A stretch of 64,000 nucleotides of DNA. It comes from Microbacterium luteum (GTDB taxonomy: Bacteria; Actinomycetota; Actinomycetes; Actinomycetales; Microbacteriaceae). The DNA is taken from assembly GCF_015277875.1 (NCBI RefSeq), contig NZ_CP063814.1, forward strand, positions 2,294,001 to 2,358,000, in the 5' to 3' direction. How positions within the stretch are numbered: the stretch's first letter is position 1; every line of letters starts with the position of its first letter. This document shows, in pieces, positions 1 to 9,261 of the stretch. Below the pieces are notes generated by a model, which saw only the letters and a program-made list of their open reading frames with translations, was not told the origin of the DNA and did no database searches. A program made the position numbers and the translations under genes.

Positions 1-427
1 AGCTCACCCACCCCGACCAGAGGGAGATCCCGCCGATGGGGAGCGCATAGATCTGCAGCTCGCCGAACCACGCGATGATTCCGGCGGCGACGAACTGCGC
101 GCCGAGCTTGATCATCCAGTCGAGATCCCACAGGTCGTCGGCGACGCCCACGAGCACGATGAGGGCGGTCGCGGCCAGGATCGCGTAGACCGGGCGCGGA
201 TCGGCCCAGAAGATCTGGAAGAACGGATGCTGCGACGACACGAGGAACGCCGTGACGACACCGAGGAACATCGCGATGCCCCCGAGGCGCGGCGTGGGAG
301 TCTTGTGGACGTCGCGCTCGCGGATGCCGGGGTACAGCTTGAAGCGGAGGCTGAGTCGCCACACCGCCCACGACAGGGCGAGGGTGACGGCGGCGGTGAG
401 CAGGACCGTGAACAGGTACTGCTTCAC
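1..427 (-). CDS. MraY/WecA-family undecaprenyl-phosphate sugar-1-phosphate transferase (partial, 3' end off window)
   Basis: Only the first 142 codons are inside the window. They begin at a GTG whose first bases overlap the tsaC stop (GTGA). The N-terminal membrane segment is followed by the family motif HKTPTPRLGG near residues 39-48, then further hydrophobic segments and the acidic motif VGVADDLWDLDW, the Mg-binding DDxxD region of polyprenyl-phosphate N-acetylhexosamine-1-phosphate transferases. The enzyme would move a sugar phosphate from UDP-sugar to undecaprenyl phosphate at the inner membrane face, the first step of a cell-wall polymer. Its place directly after tsaC matches the rfe (wecA) position in mycobacteria, so WecA/Rfe is preferred over MraY. 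Substrate cannot be told from this fragment. Confidence 0.88.
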   Translation of the reverse strand, partial: MKQYLFTVLLTAAVTLALSWAVWRLSLRFKLYPGIRERDVHKTPTPRLGGIAMFLGVVTAFLVSSQHPFFQIFWADPRPVYAILAATALIVLVGVADDLWDLDWMIKLGAQFVAAGIIAWFGELQIYALPIGGISLWSGWVS

Positions 428-1137
428 GAGTCGCCGCCGGAAACGGGTCCGGGCGCCTCCTCGACCTGAGACTCGTCGGGCTCGAGGAGGTCGCCGAGCA
501 CGTCGCGCAGACGCTCCCGGGAGATCGCCCCCTCCCGCAGCACGCGCACCACGGGCTCGGGACCGACGACCAGCGAGGTCGCGTCGACGATCGTGGAGGC
601 GACCCCGGTCGCGCTCGGGCCGTCGTCGAGGTACGTCGAGACGCTGTCGCCGAGCATCGCCATGGCGTCGAGCACCGCCACCGCGGCCGGCCTGCCGGTG
701 AGGTTGGCGCTGGAGACCGCCAGCGGTCCCGTCTCCTCGAGCAGCTCGAGGGTGAGCCGATGATCGGGCATCCGGACCGCCACGGTGCCGTGGGTGTCGC
801 CGAGGTCCCACGACAGCGACGGCTGCGCGGGAAGCACGATGGTCAGCCCGCCCGGCCAGAACTCCGCCACGAGCCGTTCGACGGCCTCCGGGACCTCCGA
901 CACGAGCGCGCGGAGCGTGTCCACTCCCCCGACCAGCACCGGCGGCGGCGACTGCCGCCCGCGGCCCTTCGCCTCCAGCAGACGCTGCACGGCGGACGCC
1001 GAGAACGCGTCGGCGGCGATGCCGTACACGGTGTCGGTGGGGACGACGATCAGATCGCCTCGGCCGATGGCCTGGCGCGCCCGGCGCATGCCGGCCAGGA
1101 GCTCGGACTCGTTCCGGCAGTCGAAGAGGGAGGACAT
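424..1137 (-). CDS. tsaC: L-threonylcarbamoyladenylate synthase (TsaC/YwlC/Sua5 family)
   Basis: This 237-residue protein makes threonylcarbamoyl-AMP from threonine, bicarbonate and ATP, the first step of the universal t6A37 modification of tRNAs that read ANN codons. The YrdC/Sua5 fold is shown by PTDTVYGIAADA at residues 33-44, the K-R-x2-PP region (KGRGRQSPPPVLV), and SSANLTGRPA near residue 142. It overlaps the downstream transferase by four bases and follows prmC with a 59-base gap. The hexamer TAGAAT lies nine bases before the ATG, so this gene may have its own leaderless transcript. A C-terminal acidic tail of about 25 residues extends past the usual core. Confidence 0.93.
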   Translation of the reverse strand: MSSLFDCRNESELLAGMRRARQAIGRGDLIVVPTDTVYGIAADAFSASAVQRLLEAKGRGRQSPPPVLVGGVDTLRALVSEVPEAVERLVAEFWPGGLTIVLPAQPSLSWDLGDTHGTVAVRMPDHRLTLELLEETGPLAVSSANLTGRPAAVAVLDAMAMLGDSVSTYLDDGPSATGVASTIVDATSLVVGPEPVVRVLREGAISRERLRDVLGDLLEPDESQVEEAPGPVSGGDS

Positions 1138-1146
1138 GACGACATG

Positions 1147-1152
1147 ATTCTA
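1147..1152 (-). promoter_or_regulatory. -10-like hexamer TAGAAT before tsaC
   Basis: TAGAAT on the minus strand ends nine bases before the tsaC ATG. With normal spacing, transcription would begin at or just before the start codon, giving a leaderless mRNA. No convincing -35 is visible. Confidence 0.4.
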
Positions 1153-1196
1153 GGCGCAACTCCTGCGCACTCCCCACGGCCGGGGGCATCCACCGA

Positions 1197-2075
1197 TCAG
1201 GGTCGGACGGCAGTGGTGGCGCGGTCGCGCATGGTCAGGTCCGGGTGGGTCGCGGCCGCACGCCAGCCATCGTTTTCCAAGACGGCGCGGATCGCCTCCC
1301 CCTGCCATTCACCGTGCTCGAGGACGATCGTGCCGCCCGGGTGCGCCAGCCGCAGGCCGACCCGGCTGATCACCCGGATGACGTCGAGTCCGTCGGGACC
1401 TCCGTACAGCGCCGCGGCGGGATCGTGATGGCGCACCTCCGGGTCTCGCGGGATCGCGTCGTCGGGCACGTACGGCGGGTTGGAGGCGACCACGGACACG
1501 GTGCCGTCGAGCTCAAGGAAGGCGTCGGCGAGATCGATGAACGCCACGCGCGCGTTGTCGCCTCCCCACCGCGCGAAGTTCTCCTTCGCCCACACGAACG
1601 CGTCGACGGAGTTCTCCGCGGCGTGCACCCGGGCGTGCGGCACCTCCGTCGCCATGGCGAGCGCGAGGGCGCCGCTGCCGGTGCCGAGATCGACCGCGAC
1701 GGGCTCGGGGGCGGCGGCCGCCCGGAGGGCGTCGATGGCGAGCTGCGCGACGATCTCCGTCTCGGGCCGCGGCACGAAGACCCCGGGTCCGACGCTCAGC
1801 TCGAGGGAGCGGAACGGGGCGATGCCGGTGAGATGCTGCAGGGGAACGCGGGTCGCGCGCCGTTCGACGAGGTCCGCGAAGTCGTCCGCCTGCGCGCTCG
1901 TGAGCCCGTCACCGCGGAACGCGGCCGCCTGCACTCCCCCGCGAGAGAGCGCGAGCACGTGACCGAGGAGCAGCTCAGCGTCGACGATCGCGTCGACGAT
2001 ACCGGCGCGCTCCAGTCGCGAGGAGGCGAGGCGGAGCGCCTCGGACACCGGGGCGGATGCGTCGGAGGAGGGCAT
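1197..2075 (-). CDS. prmC: Peptide chain release factor N5-glutamine methyltransferase
   Basis: This 292-residue SAM-dependent enzyme methylates the glutamine of the GGQ loop in release factors RF1 and RF2, raising termination efficiency. An N-terminal helical domain is followed by PRPETE at 102-107, the SAM-binding motif DLGTGSGALALA near 129-140 and the catalytic NPPY at 199-202, all diagnostic of PrmC/HemK. Its substrate gene prfA lies 1.8 kb upstream on the same strand, separated by the inverted cysK-cysE pair, whereas prfA and prmC are usually adjacent. A TAAGCT hexamer nine bases before the ATG suggests it has its own leaderless promoter, which fits the loss of direct read-through from prfA. 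Confidence 0.95.
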   Translation of the reverse strand: MPSSDASAPVSEALRLASSRLERAGIVDAIVDAELLLGHVLALSRGGVQAAAFRGDGLTSAQADDFADLVERRATRVPLQHLTGIAPFRSLELSVGPGVFVPRPETEIVAQLAIDALRAAAAPEPVAVDLGTGSGALALAMATEVPHARVHAAENSVDAFVWAKENFARWGGDNARVAFIDLADAFLELDGTVSVVASNPPYVPDDAIPRDPEVRHHDPAAALYGGPDGLDVIRVISRVGLRLAHPGGTIVLEHGEWQGEAIRAVLENDGWRAAATHPDLTMRDRATTAVRP

Positions 2076-2084
2076 GACCTGTAC

Positions 2085-2090
2085 AGCTTA
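2085..2090 (-). promoter_or_regulatory. -10-like hexamer TAAGCT before prmC
   Basis: TAAGCT on the minus strand lies nine bases upstream of the prmC ATG, the spacing expected for a leaderless transcript. It sits in the 138-base divergent gap between prmC and cysK. Confidence 0.38.
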
Positions 2091-2213
2091 GGCGGGCCCG
2101 CGATGCAGGCGCGGCGTCGGCGGGCGCGGTTGCGACATAATCGCGCCGTCGGGTTTCGCCTCGCCTAGGCTCGGACTGTTCCCCTCGAACCCGTCGACAG
2201 CGAAAGGCACGCA

Positions 2214-3152
2214 ATGCCCGGCATCCACTCCGACATCACCTCCGCCTTCGGTGACACCCCTCTCGTCCGGCTGAACCGGGTGGCCGAGGGCACCGAGGCC
2301 AACATCCTGGCCAAGCTCGAGTTCTACAACCCCGCCTCCAGCGTCAAGGACCGCCTCGGTGTCGCCATCGTCGACGCCGCCGAGGCCTCGGGCGACCTGA
2401 CCGCCGGCGGCACGATCGTCGAGGCCACCAGCGGCAACACCGGGATCGCCCTGGCGATGGTCGGCGCGGCGCGCGGCTACAAGGTGGTGCTCACGATGCC
2501 CGCCTCGATGTCCAAGGAGCGCCGCATGCTGCTGAAGGCCTTCGGCGCCGAGCTCGTGCTCACCGACCCGGCCAAGGGCATGAAGGGCGCTGTCGAGGAG
2601 GCCGAGGCGGTCGCGGCGAAGACCCCCGGCGCCATCCTCGCCAAGCAGTTCGCCAACGAGGCGAACCCGGCGATCCACCGCAAGACCACGGCGGAGGAGA
2701 TCCTGCGCGACACCGACGGCGCGGTGGACTACTTCGTCGCAGGCATCGGCACCGGCGGCACCATCACCGGCGTCGGCCAGGTGCTCAAGGAGAAGGTTCC
2801 CGGCGCGAAGGTCATCGCCGTCGAGCCCAAGGACTCGCCGCTGCTGACCGAGGGTCACCCGGGACCGCACAAGATCCAGGGCATCGGCCCGAACTTCGTT
2901 CCGGCCATCCTCGACCGCGACGTCATCGACGAGGTCATCGACGTCGAGCTCGACGACGCGCTGCGACTGGCGCGCGAGACCGCGGCGAAGGACGGCATCC
3001 TCGTGGGCATGTCCAGCGGCGCCGCGATCTGGGCAGCCCTGCAGGTCGCCGCACGCCCTGAGGCGGCGGGCAAGAACATCGTCGTGATCATCCCCTCGTT
3101 CGGCGAGCGGTACCTGTCGACCCCGCTGTACGCCGATCTCGTGGAGGACTGA
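2214..3152 (+). CDS. cysK: Cysteine synthase A (O-acetylserine sulfhydrylase)
   Basis: This 312-residue PLP enzyme joins O-acetylserine and sulfide to make cysteine. The PLP lysine is K45 in NPASSVKDR, followed by the substrate loop TSGNTG near 72-77 and the phosphate-binding GTGGTITG near 177. Length and motifs match CysK rather than cystathionine beta-synthase, because no CBS domains follow. The ATG has a GAAAGG ribosome site. cysE starts four bases after the stop, so the two form an operon supplying and using O-acetylserine, and their proteins commonly associate as the cysteine synthase complex. The pair is transcribed against the surrounding housekeeping block. Confidence 0.96.
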   Translation: MPGIHSDITSAFGDTPLVRLNRVAEGTEANILAKLEFYNPASSVKDRLGVAIVDAAEASGDLTAGGTIVEATSGNTGIALAMVGAARGYKVVLTMPASMSKERRMLLKAFGAELVLTDPAKGMKGAVEEAEAVAAKTPGAILAKQFANEANPAIHRKTTAEEILRDTDGAVDYFVAGIGTGGTITGVGQVLKEKVPGAKVIAVEPKDSPLLTEGHPGPHKIQGIGPNFVPAILDRDVIDEVIDVELDDALRLARETAAKDGILVGMSSGAAIWAALQVAARPEAAGKNIVVIIPSFGERYLSTPLYADLVED

Positions 3153-3156
3153 GCGG

Positions 3157-3726
3157 ATGGGCCTGTGGTCCGACGTTCGCGACGACCTCGCCGCCGCGAA
3201 GCTGCGCGACCCGGCCGCGCGCTCGGCGGTCGAGATCGCGCTGCTGTACCCCGGACTCCACGCCGTGTGGGGCCACCGGGTCTGGCATGCCCTGTGGGAG
3301 CGACGTTTCCGCTTCGTCGCGCGCGCGGGATCGCAGCTGACCCGGTGGCTCACCGGCATCGAGATCCACCCCGGCGCGAACATCGGACGCCGGTTCTTCA
3401 TCGACCACGGCATGGGGGTCGTGGTGGGCGAGACGGCCGAGGTCGGCGATGACGTCATGCTCTACCACGGCGTCACGCTGGGTGGACGTCAGCGCAACGG
3501 CGGCAAGCGCCATCCGACCCTGGAAGACGGCGTCGCCGTCGGTGCCGGCGCGAAGATCCTCGGCCCCATCACCATCGGCGCGGGAAGCGTCGTCGGAGCC
3601 AACGCGGTGGTCACCAAGAGCGCACCGGCCGACAGCATCCTCGTGGGCGTGCCCGCCAAGCCCCGCCCGAGGACGGCCGACGTCGACACCCGCGCTCTCC
3701 TCGCCGCTCCCGAATACGTGATCTGA
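3157..3726 (+). CDS. cysE: Serine O-acetyltransferase
   Basis: The 189-residue enzyme acetylates serine with acetyl-CoA to make O-acetylserine, the committed step of cysteine synthesis. It shows a short N-terminal helical part, then the left-handed beta-helix of hexapeptide repeats with [12 protein letters not shown] and YHGVTLGG, the active-site His region of SATs. Like many Gram-positive SATs it lacks the long N-terminal domain of the E. coli enzyme. The C-terminus ends EYVI, and a terminal Ile is the residue that inserts into the CysK active site in the cysteine synthase complex, so complex formation with the neighbouring CysK is likely. The GGAGG ribosome site lies inside the end of cysK. 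Confidence 0.95.
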   Translation: MGLWSDVRDDLAAAKLRDPAARSAVEIALLYPGLHAVWGHRVWHALWERRFRFVARAGSQLTRWLTGIEIHPGANIGRRFFIDHGMGVVVGETAEVGDDVMLYHGVTLGGRQRNGGKRHPTLEDGVAVGAGAKILGPITIGAGSVVGANAVVTKSAPADSILVGVPAKPRPRTADVDTRALLAAPEYVI

Positions 3727-3760
3727 GCCTCCGTCGCTTCCGGTGCCGTCTCCCCGGCGT

Positions 3761-3910
3761 TCACAACTCCTCACTTCCGGGCCGACACGCCGGGCGCGCG
3801 ACGCCGCACGGCGCCGTCACGCCCGGATTCGAGGAGTTGTGAACCGCATCCGGGCGGCAGGTCCGGGCCCTGAGGAGTTGTGGACCGGCTCCCGGCCGGC
3901 AGGTCCGGCC
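3761..3910. repeat. Intergenic element with inverted and direct GAGGAGTTGTG motifs
   Basis: The 196-base gap between the convergent ends of cysE and prfA holds a perfect 12-base inverted pair, TCACAACTCCTC at 3761-3772 and GAGGAGTTGTGA at 3831-3842. A further direct copy, TGAGGAGTTGTG, follows at 3871-3882. The string CGGCAGGTCCGG also occurs twice, at 3855-3866 and 3897-3908. The layout resembles a mobile or amplified non-coding repeat. It may serve as the transcript end for both convergent genes. No coding region is seen here. Confidence 0.6.
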
Positions 3911-3922
3911 GTCAGGCGTGTC

Positions 3923-5002
3923 TCAGGAGTCGCCGGCGAGTGACGCCAGACGCGCCTCCTCGTCGGCCGTGATCGCGGATTCGATCACCGGCTCGAGGGC
4001 ACCGTCCATGACGTGGTCGAGGTTGTAGGCCTTGTACCCCGTGCGGTGGTCGGCGATGCGGTTCTCGGGGAAGTTGTAGGTGCGGATGCGCTCGGAACGG
4101 TCCATCCCGCGGATCTGCGACTTGCGCGCGTCGGCCGCCTGAGCATCGCGCTCCTCCTGCTGACGGGCGAGCAGCCGTGCCCGCAGCACGCGCATCCCCG
4201 CCTCGCGGTTCTGCAGCTGCGACTTCTCGTTCTGCATCGACACGACGATCCCGGTCGGCACGTGCGTGATCCGCACGGCGGAGTCCGTCGTGTTCACCGA
4301 CTGTCCGCCCGGACCCGACGACCGGTAGACGTCGATCTTGAGATCGTTCGGGTTGATCTCGACCTCGTCGGGCTCGTCGACTTCGGGGAACACCAGCACG
4401 CCGGTCGTCGAGGTGTGGATGCGCCCCTGCGACTCCGTCGCCGGGACACGCTGCACGCGGTGCACTCCGCCCTCGTACTTCAGGTGCGCCCACACACCCT
4501 GCGCCGGGTCGGAAGACGCCCCCTTGATCGCGACCTGCACGTTCTTGTAGCCACCGAGGTCGGATTCGTCCCGCTCCAGCAGCTCGGTCTTCCAGCCCTT
4601 CGATGCGGCGTACTGCAGGTACATGCGCAGCAGGTCCGCGGCGAACAGGGCACTCTCGGCGCCGCCCTCCCCCGCCTTGATCTCCATGATCACGTCACGG
4701 GCATCGTCGGGGTCGCGAGGGATCAGCAGGCGCCGCAGCTTCTCCTGCAGCCGGGCGCGCTCCTCCTCGAGGGCCGGCACCTCCGCGGCGAAGGCATCGT
4801 CCTCCCTCGCGAGTTCGCGCGCGGCTTCGAGGTCGTCGCCCGAGGCCGTCCACGCCTCGTAGGCGCGCACGATGCGCGACAACTCGGCATACCGACGGTT
4901 CACGCGCTTCGCGCGCGCCGCATCCGCGTGCACCGCCGGATCCGACAGCTCTCGCTCGACGTCGCGGTACTCCTCGATCAGCCCCTGGACGGACTCGAAC
5001 AC
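3923..5002 (-). CDS. prfA: Peptide chain release factor 1
   Basis: This 359-residue protein recognises UAA and UAG in the ribosomal A site and triggers peptide release. The codon-recognition tripeptide PAT is at 187-189, which marks RF1 rather than RF2, and the catalytic GGQ is at 232-234 within [10 protein letters not shown]. The N-terminal helical domain and the C-terminal basic region are intact and the length is typical. The start is GTG with GGAGG just upstream, 15 bases after the rho stop, so rho and prfA are co-transcribed. The GGQ glutamine is the target of PrmC encoded at 1197-2075. Confidence 0.97.
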   Translation of the reverse strand: MFESVQGLIEEYRDVERELSDPAVHADAARAKRVNRRYAELSRIVRAYEAWTASGDDLEAARELAREDDAFAAEVPALEEERARLQEKLRRLLIPRDPDDARDVIMEIKAGEGGAESALFAADLLRMYLQYAASKGWKTELLERDESDLGGYKNVQVAIKGASSDPAQGVWAHLKYEGGVHRVQRVPATESQGRIHTSTTGVLVFPEVDEPDEVEINPNDLKIDVYRSSGPGGQSVNTTDSAVRITHVPTGIVVSMQNEKSQLQNREAGMRVLRARLLARQQEERDAQAADARKSQIRGMDRSERIRTYNFPENRIADHRTGYKAYNLDHVMDGALEPVIESAITADEEARLASLAGDS

Positions 5003-5017
5003 GCCGACCTCCGCGGG

Positions 5018-7075
5018 TCAGCGGATGCTGTTGTCGGATCCGTGCGCGCCGTTGCCCCCGTGGGCGGGTGCGGGGATCGACTTCTGCATCTGCACGAGGA
5101 ACTCGACGTTGGACTGGGTCTCCTTGAGCTTGCCCAGGACGACCTCGAGCGCCTGCTGCGGCTCCAGGCCCGCGAGGGCCCGCCGCAGCTTCCAGGTGAT
5201 CTTGACCTCGTCGTTCGACAGGAGCATCTCCTCGCGGCGCGTGCTCGACGCGTTGACGTCGACGGCGGGGAAGATCCGCTTGTCGGCGAGCTGACGGTTC
5301 AGGCGCAGCTCGCTGTTTCCGGTTCCCTTGAACTCCTCGAAGATGACGTCGTCCATCTTGGAGCCGGTCTCGACGAGGGCCGTCGCGAGGATCGTGAGCG
5401 ATCCGCCGTTCTCGATGTTGCGCGCCGCGCCGAAGAAGCGCTTGGGCGGGTAGAGCGCCGAGGCGTCCACTCCGCCGGTGAGCACCCGGCCCGACGTCGG
5501 CGCCGAGATGTTGTACGCGCGGCCGAGACGCGTGATCGAGTCCAGCAGCACGACGACGTCGCGCCCCAGCTCGACAAGGCGCTTCGCGCGCTCGATGGCG
5601 AGCTCGGCCACGGTGGTGTGGTCCTCGGCGGGACGGTCGAAGGTCGAGGCGATGACCTCGCCCTTGACCGTGCGCTGCATGTCGGTGACCTCTTCGGGGC
5701 GCTCGTCGACCAGCACGACCATGAGGTGGACCTCGGGGTTGTTGTGCGCGATCGCGTTCGCGATCTGCTGCAGCACGATCGTCTTGCCGGCCTTGGGCGG
5801 CGCGACGATGAGGCCGCGCTGCCCCTTGCCGATGGGCGCGACGAGGTCGATGATGCGCTGGGTCAGCTTCTCCGGGGCCGTCTCCAGGCGCAGACGCTCC
5901 TGCGGGTAGAGCGGCGTGAGCTTGCCGAACTCGACCCGGTCGGCGGCGTCGTCGACCGACAGACCGTTGACCGCGTCGACCTTCACCAGCGCGTTGTACT
6001 TCTGCCGGCTCGACTGCTCGCCCTCGCGCGGCTGCTTGATGGCGCCCACGACGGCGTCGCCCTTGCGCAGGTTGTACTTCTTGACCTGGCCGAGCGAGAC
6101 GTAGACGTCGCTCGAGCCGGGGAGGTAGCCGGTGGTGCGGACGAACGCGTAGTTGTCGAGCACATCGAGGATGCCCGCGACCGGGATGAGGACGTCGTCC
6201 TCGCTGATCTCGGTCTCGAACTCGTCGCCGCCGTTCTGGCCTCGGCGCTTGTTGCGCTGCCGGCCACGACCGGAGCCCTGGCCGTCGTCGTCGCCGTCGT
6301 TCTGCGCGTTCTGGCCGTTGTTCTGCGAGCCGGAGTTCTGATTCTGTCCCTGGTTCGCGTTCCGGTTCCGGTTGCGGTTGCGGCTCCGGCTGCGACCGCG
6401 GCCCGAGGACTCGCCGTCCGAGCCGTCCTGCCCGTTCCCGCCCTCGTTGTCGCTCTTGCCCTGACCGGCGCCGGCGTCGTCGTTCGTCGTCGCGTCGCTC
6501 TTGCCGCCCGTGTCGCCATCGCTCTCGGCGGCGGCGGACTTCTGGGCTGCCTCGGTGGGCGCTGAGCCGCCCTTCCCCGCGTCATCGGCCTGCGCGTCGT
6601 CGCCCTTCGGCTGCGAGCCTGTTGACTCGGAGCCCTCGGACGACCCGGACGCTTCGGCGTCGGCCGAGGCCGCCGCCTTGCCGCGTCCCTTGCGGGCGCG
6701 TGCCGGCTTCTTGGCCGGCTTCTCCGTGGTGTCGGACGAGGCATCCGCGTCTCCGGTGGCAGGCGAGCCCTCCGTCGAGGCCGGAGCCGCATCGTCGGAC
6801 GGCGTCGGTGCTGCGTCCGGGGCGGCCTCGGCAGCCGCGGAGTCGTCGGAGGCCGGAGCGTCGGTGCTCTTCGCGCGACGCGGAGTGCGCTTGCGCGGTG
6901 CCCGGACGGGCTTCTCGGCCGGCGCGTCGCCGGCCTGCTCCCCCGCGGTCTCTGACGCCGCAGCCTTCTCGGCCGCAGCCGGAGCAGTATCGGCCGGAGC
7001 CGACGCGGTGGATGCCGACGAGGTGTCGGCTGACGCCGCTGCGGCGTCGGTGTGGATCTCGGAGATGGACTCCAC
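5018..7075 (-). CDS. rho: Transcription termination factor Rho with long disordered N-terminal insert
   Basis: Rho is a hexameric RNA-dependent ATPase that ends transcription at unstructured C-rich RNA. The C-terminal 400 residues are canonical: RNA-binding OB fold near 295-370, Walker A APPKAGKT at 425-432, and Walker B with [16 protein letters not shown]. The first 290 residues are low complexity, Ala/Glu/Asp/Lys-rich and then Arg/Asn/Gly-rich with [10 protein letters not shown] near 229-238. Such inserts are typical of actinobacterial Rho and bind RNA. I chose the GTG at 7075, giving 685 residues, because AAGGGAG lies five bases upstream. An in-frame ATG at 7114 would add 13 residues but lacks a ribosome site. 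prfA follows at 15 bases. No rpmE gene lies between. Confidence 0.95.
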   Translation of the reverse strand: MESISEIHTDAAAASADTSSASTASAPADTAPAAAEKAAASETAGEQAGDAPAEKPVRAPRKRTPRRAKSTDAPASDDSAAAEAAPDAAPTPSDDAAPASTEGSPATGDADASSDTTEKPAKKPARARKGRGKAAASADAEASGSSEGSESTGSQPKGDDAQADDAGKGGSAPTEAAQKSAAAESDGDTGGKSDATTNDDAGAGQGKSDNEGGNGQDGSDGESSGRGRSRSRNRNRNRNANQGQNQNSGSQNNGQNAQNDGDDDGQGSGRGRQRNKRRGQNGGDEFETEISEDDVLIPVAGILDVLDNYAFVRTTGYLPGSSDVYVSLGQVKKYNLRKGDAVVGAIKQPREGEQSSRQKYNALVKVDAVNGLSVDDAADRVEFGKLTPLYPQERLRLETAPEKLTQRIIDLVAPIGKGQRGLIVAPPKAGKTIVLQQIANAIAHNNPEVHLMVVLVDERPEEVTDMQRTVKGEVIASTFDRPAEDHTTVAELAIERAKRLVELGRDVVVLLDSITRLGRAYNISAPTSGRVLTGGVDASALYPPKRFFGAARNIENGGSLTILATALVETGSKMDDVIFEEFKGTGNSELRLNRQLADKRIFPAVDVNASSTRREEMLLSNDEVKITWKLRRALAGLEPQQALEVVLGKLKETQSNVEFLVQMQKSIPAPAHGGNGAHGSDNSIR

Positions 7076-7233
7076 GAGTTCTCCCTTGTGAACGATTGGA
7101 ATGCGCGACCGCACGCGCGCAGAGAAGTTCCCCGGCTTCCCCCGAAGGATCGGGTGCCGCGTGCCGATTCAGAGAGCCGGCAACGTACCGGGGGCTGTGC
7201 GGTGATTTCGCAGAAATGCGACGGAGGCCAGAT

Positions 7234-8178
7234 TCACGATGACGTGGAACCCTCCGCGTTGTTCCTCACTGTACCACCCTTGAAATCCACGGCGAGCATC
7301 CGCGCATCCCACGGGGTGTCGACCGCGTCGGCTGCCAGGGCCGCCGCCTCGAGCCGCCGGCCCGGACCGTCGGCGAGCACGAGCACGCTGGGCCCGGCTC
7401 CCGACACGACGGCGGCGAAGCCGTCCGCGCGGAGCGCGCGCACCAGTCGATCGGTCTCGGGCATCGCCTGGGCACGGTAGTTCTGGTGCAGCTTGTCCTC
7501 GGTGGCCGCCAGCAGCAGTTCGGGGCTCTGCGTGAGCGCGGCGATGAGGAGGGCGGAGCGCGAGACGTTGAAGACGGCGTCCTCGCGCGGCACCTGCAGG
7601 GGCTGCAGACTCCTGGCCACGCTCGTGGACATCGTGAATTCCGGCACGAGCACGAGAGGTGCGACCCCGCGGTGCACGAGGAGCTTCTTGTGCTCGGGGA
7701 CCCCCTCGTCCATCCACGCGATGGTGAGGCCGCCGAAGAGCGCGGGGGCGACGTTGTCGGGGTGCCCCTCCAGCTCGGTCGCGAGGCGCAGCAGCGTGTT
7801 CTCGCCGATCTCGACGTCTCCGGTGAGAAGGCCCTTCGCCGCCAGCAGCCCCGCGACGACGGCGGCACCGGAGGATCCCATCCCCCGGCCGTGCGGGATG
7901 ACGTTCCGGGCCCGCAGGCGCACGCCGGGCATCCGTCGCCCCATGGCCTCGTACGCGTAGCGCATCGAGCGGATGACGAGGTGGGACTCGTCGCGGGGCA
8001 CTTCGGCTCCACCCTCGCCCTCGACCTCGATCTCGATCGCGTCGGTGTCGAGCTGGTCCACCACGAGTTCGTCGTACACGCTCAGCGCGAGGCCGAGCGT
8101 GTCGAAGCCGGGACCCAGGTTGGCACTGGTCGCCGGCACGCGCACCACGACGGAGCGCGACCCGTCGGGTGTGGTCAC
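7234..8178 (-). CDS. thrB: Homoserine kinase
   Basis: This 314-residue GHMP-superfamily kinase phosphorylates homoserine for threonine synthesis. The N-terminal strand [13 protein letters not shown] and the ATP-binding glycine/serine loop [12 protein letters not shown] define the family, and the C-terminal motif VSGAGPSVL is present. The start is GTG overlapping the thrC stop (GTGA), which gives tight translational coupling. It is the last gene of the lysA-hom-thrC-thrB operon. The 158-base gap after it is the leader of rho. Confidence 0.95.
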   Translation of the reverse strand: MTTPDGSRSVVVRVPATSANLGPGFDTLGLALSVYDELVVDQLDTDAIEIEVEGEGGAEVPRDESHLVIRSMRYAYEAMGRRMPGVRLRARNVIPHGRGMGSSGAAVVAGLLAAKGLLTGDVEIGENTLLRLATELEGHPDNVAPALFGGLTIAWMDEGVPEHKKLLVHRGVAPLVLVPEFTMSTSVARSLQPLQVPREDAVFNVSRSALLIAALTQSPELLLAATEDKLHQNYRAQAMPETDRLVRALRADGFAAVVSGAGPSVLVLADGPGRRLEAAALAADAVDTPWDARMLAVDFKGGTVRNNAEGSTSS

Positions 8179-9260
8179 GCCGAGGCCTCCGGCACGAGAT
8201 CCAGCACCGAGGCGACCTCGGACGTGGTCGCGTCGACGACGGTGGGCTCCACCTGCGTGCCGTCGGCGTTGCGGAGGGCCCACTGCGGGTCCTTCAGGCC
8301 GTGGCCGGTGACCGTGAGCACGACGCGCGACCCCGCGGGTACGACACCCTGGTCGACACGGTCCAGCAGCCCGGCCACGCTGATCGCCGAGGCCGGCTCG
8401 ACGAAGATGCCCACCTCGCCCGCCAGCAGCTTCTGTGCGGCGAGGATGCGGTCGTCGTCGATCGCGCCGAACCAGCCGTCGGTCGCCTCCCGCGCCTCGA
8501 GGGCGAGATCCCACGACGCGGGGTTGCCGATGCGGATGGCGCTGGCGATCGTATCGGGGTTCTTCACGACCTCGCCGCGGACGAGGGGCGCGCTGCCGGC
8601 CGCCTGGAAGCCGAACATGCGCGGCACGCGTGTGGCGGCGCCGCGCTCGGCCTCTTCGCGGTAGCCGCGGGAGTAGGCGGTGTAGTTGCCGGCGTTGCCG
8701 ACGGGGATGAAGTGGAAGTCGGGCGCGTCGCCGAGCGTCTCGACGATCTCGTAGGCCGCGGTCTTCTGACCCTCGATGCGATCGGGATTGACGCTGTTGA
8801 CCAGGTGCACCGGGTAGTGGTCGGCGAGCTCCCGCGCGATCTCGAGGCAGTCGTCGAAGTTGCCGCGGATCTGGATGAGGCGGCCGTTGTGCGCGACGGC
8901 CTGGCTGAGCTTGCCCATGGCGATCTTGCCCTCGGGCACCAGCACCGCCGCGGTGATGCCGGCGTGCGCGGCGTACGCGGCCGCGGACGCCGACGTGTTG
9001 CCGGTGGACGCGCAGATGACGGCCTTCGCGCCGTGCTCGACGGCGCGCGAGAGCGCGACGGTCATCCCGCGGTCCTTGAAGGAGCCGGTCGGGTTCATGC
9101 CCTCGTACTTCACCCAGACGTCGGTGCCGGTGCGGCGCGACAGCGCCGGGGCGGGCAGCAGCGGCGTTCCGCCCTCGCCGAGGGTGACCACGGTCGAGGC
9201 GTCGGTGACGCCGAGCCGGTCGGCATACTCGCGGAGGACTCCGCGCCAGACGTGTGCCAT
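8175..9260 (-). CDS. thrC: Threonine synthase
   Basis: The 361-residue PLP enzyme converts O-phosphohomoserine to threonine. The PLP lysine is in [11 protein letters not shown], followed by [12 protein letters not shown] and a C-terminal [11 protein letters not shown], all typical of the short actinobacterial ThrC. I chose the ATG at 9260, one base after the hom stop, because GGAAGGAG lies just upstream. The longer open frame upstream is hom in another frame. It overlaps thrB by four bases. Confidence 0.96.
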   Translation of the reverse strand: MAHVWRGVLREYADRLGVTDASTVVTLGEGGTPLLPAPALSRRTGTDVWVKYEGMNPTGSFKDRGMTVALSRAVEHGAKAVICASTGNTSASAAAYAAHAGITAAVLVPEGKIAMGKLSQAVAHNGRLIQIRGNFDDCLEIARELADHYPVHLVNSVNPDRIEGQKTAAYEIVETLGDAPDFHFIPVGNAGNYTAYSRGYREEAERGAATRVPRMFGFQAAGSAPLVRGEVVKNPDTIASAIRIGNPASWDLALEAREATDGWFGAIDDDRILAAQKLLAGEVGIFVEPASAISVAGLLDRVDQGVVPAGSRVVLTVTGHGLKDPQWALRNADGTQVEPTVVDATTSEVASVLDLVPEASA

Positions 9261-9261
9261 C

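Noticed and set aside
4013..6565. 850-residue plus-strand open frame across prfA and rho
   Set aside because: It is a high-GC shadow of two certain minus-strand genes; its translation is Arg/Val/Leu-biased without any domain.
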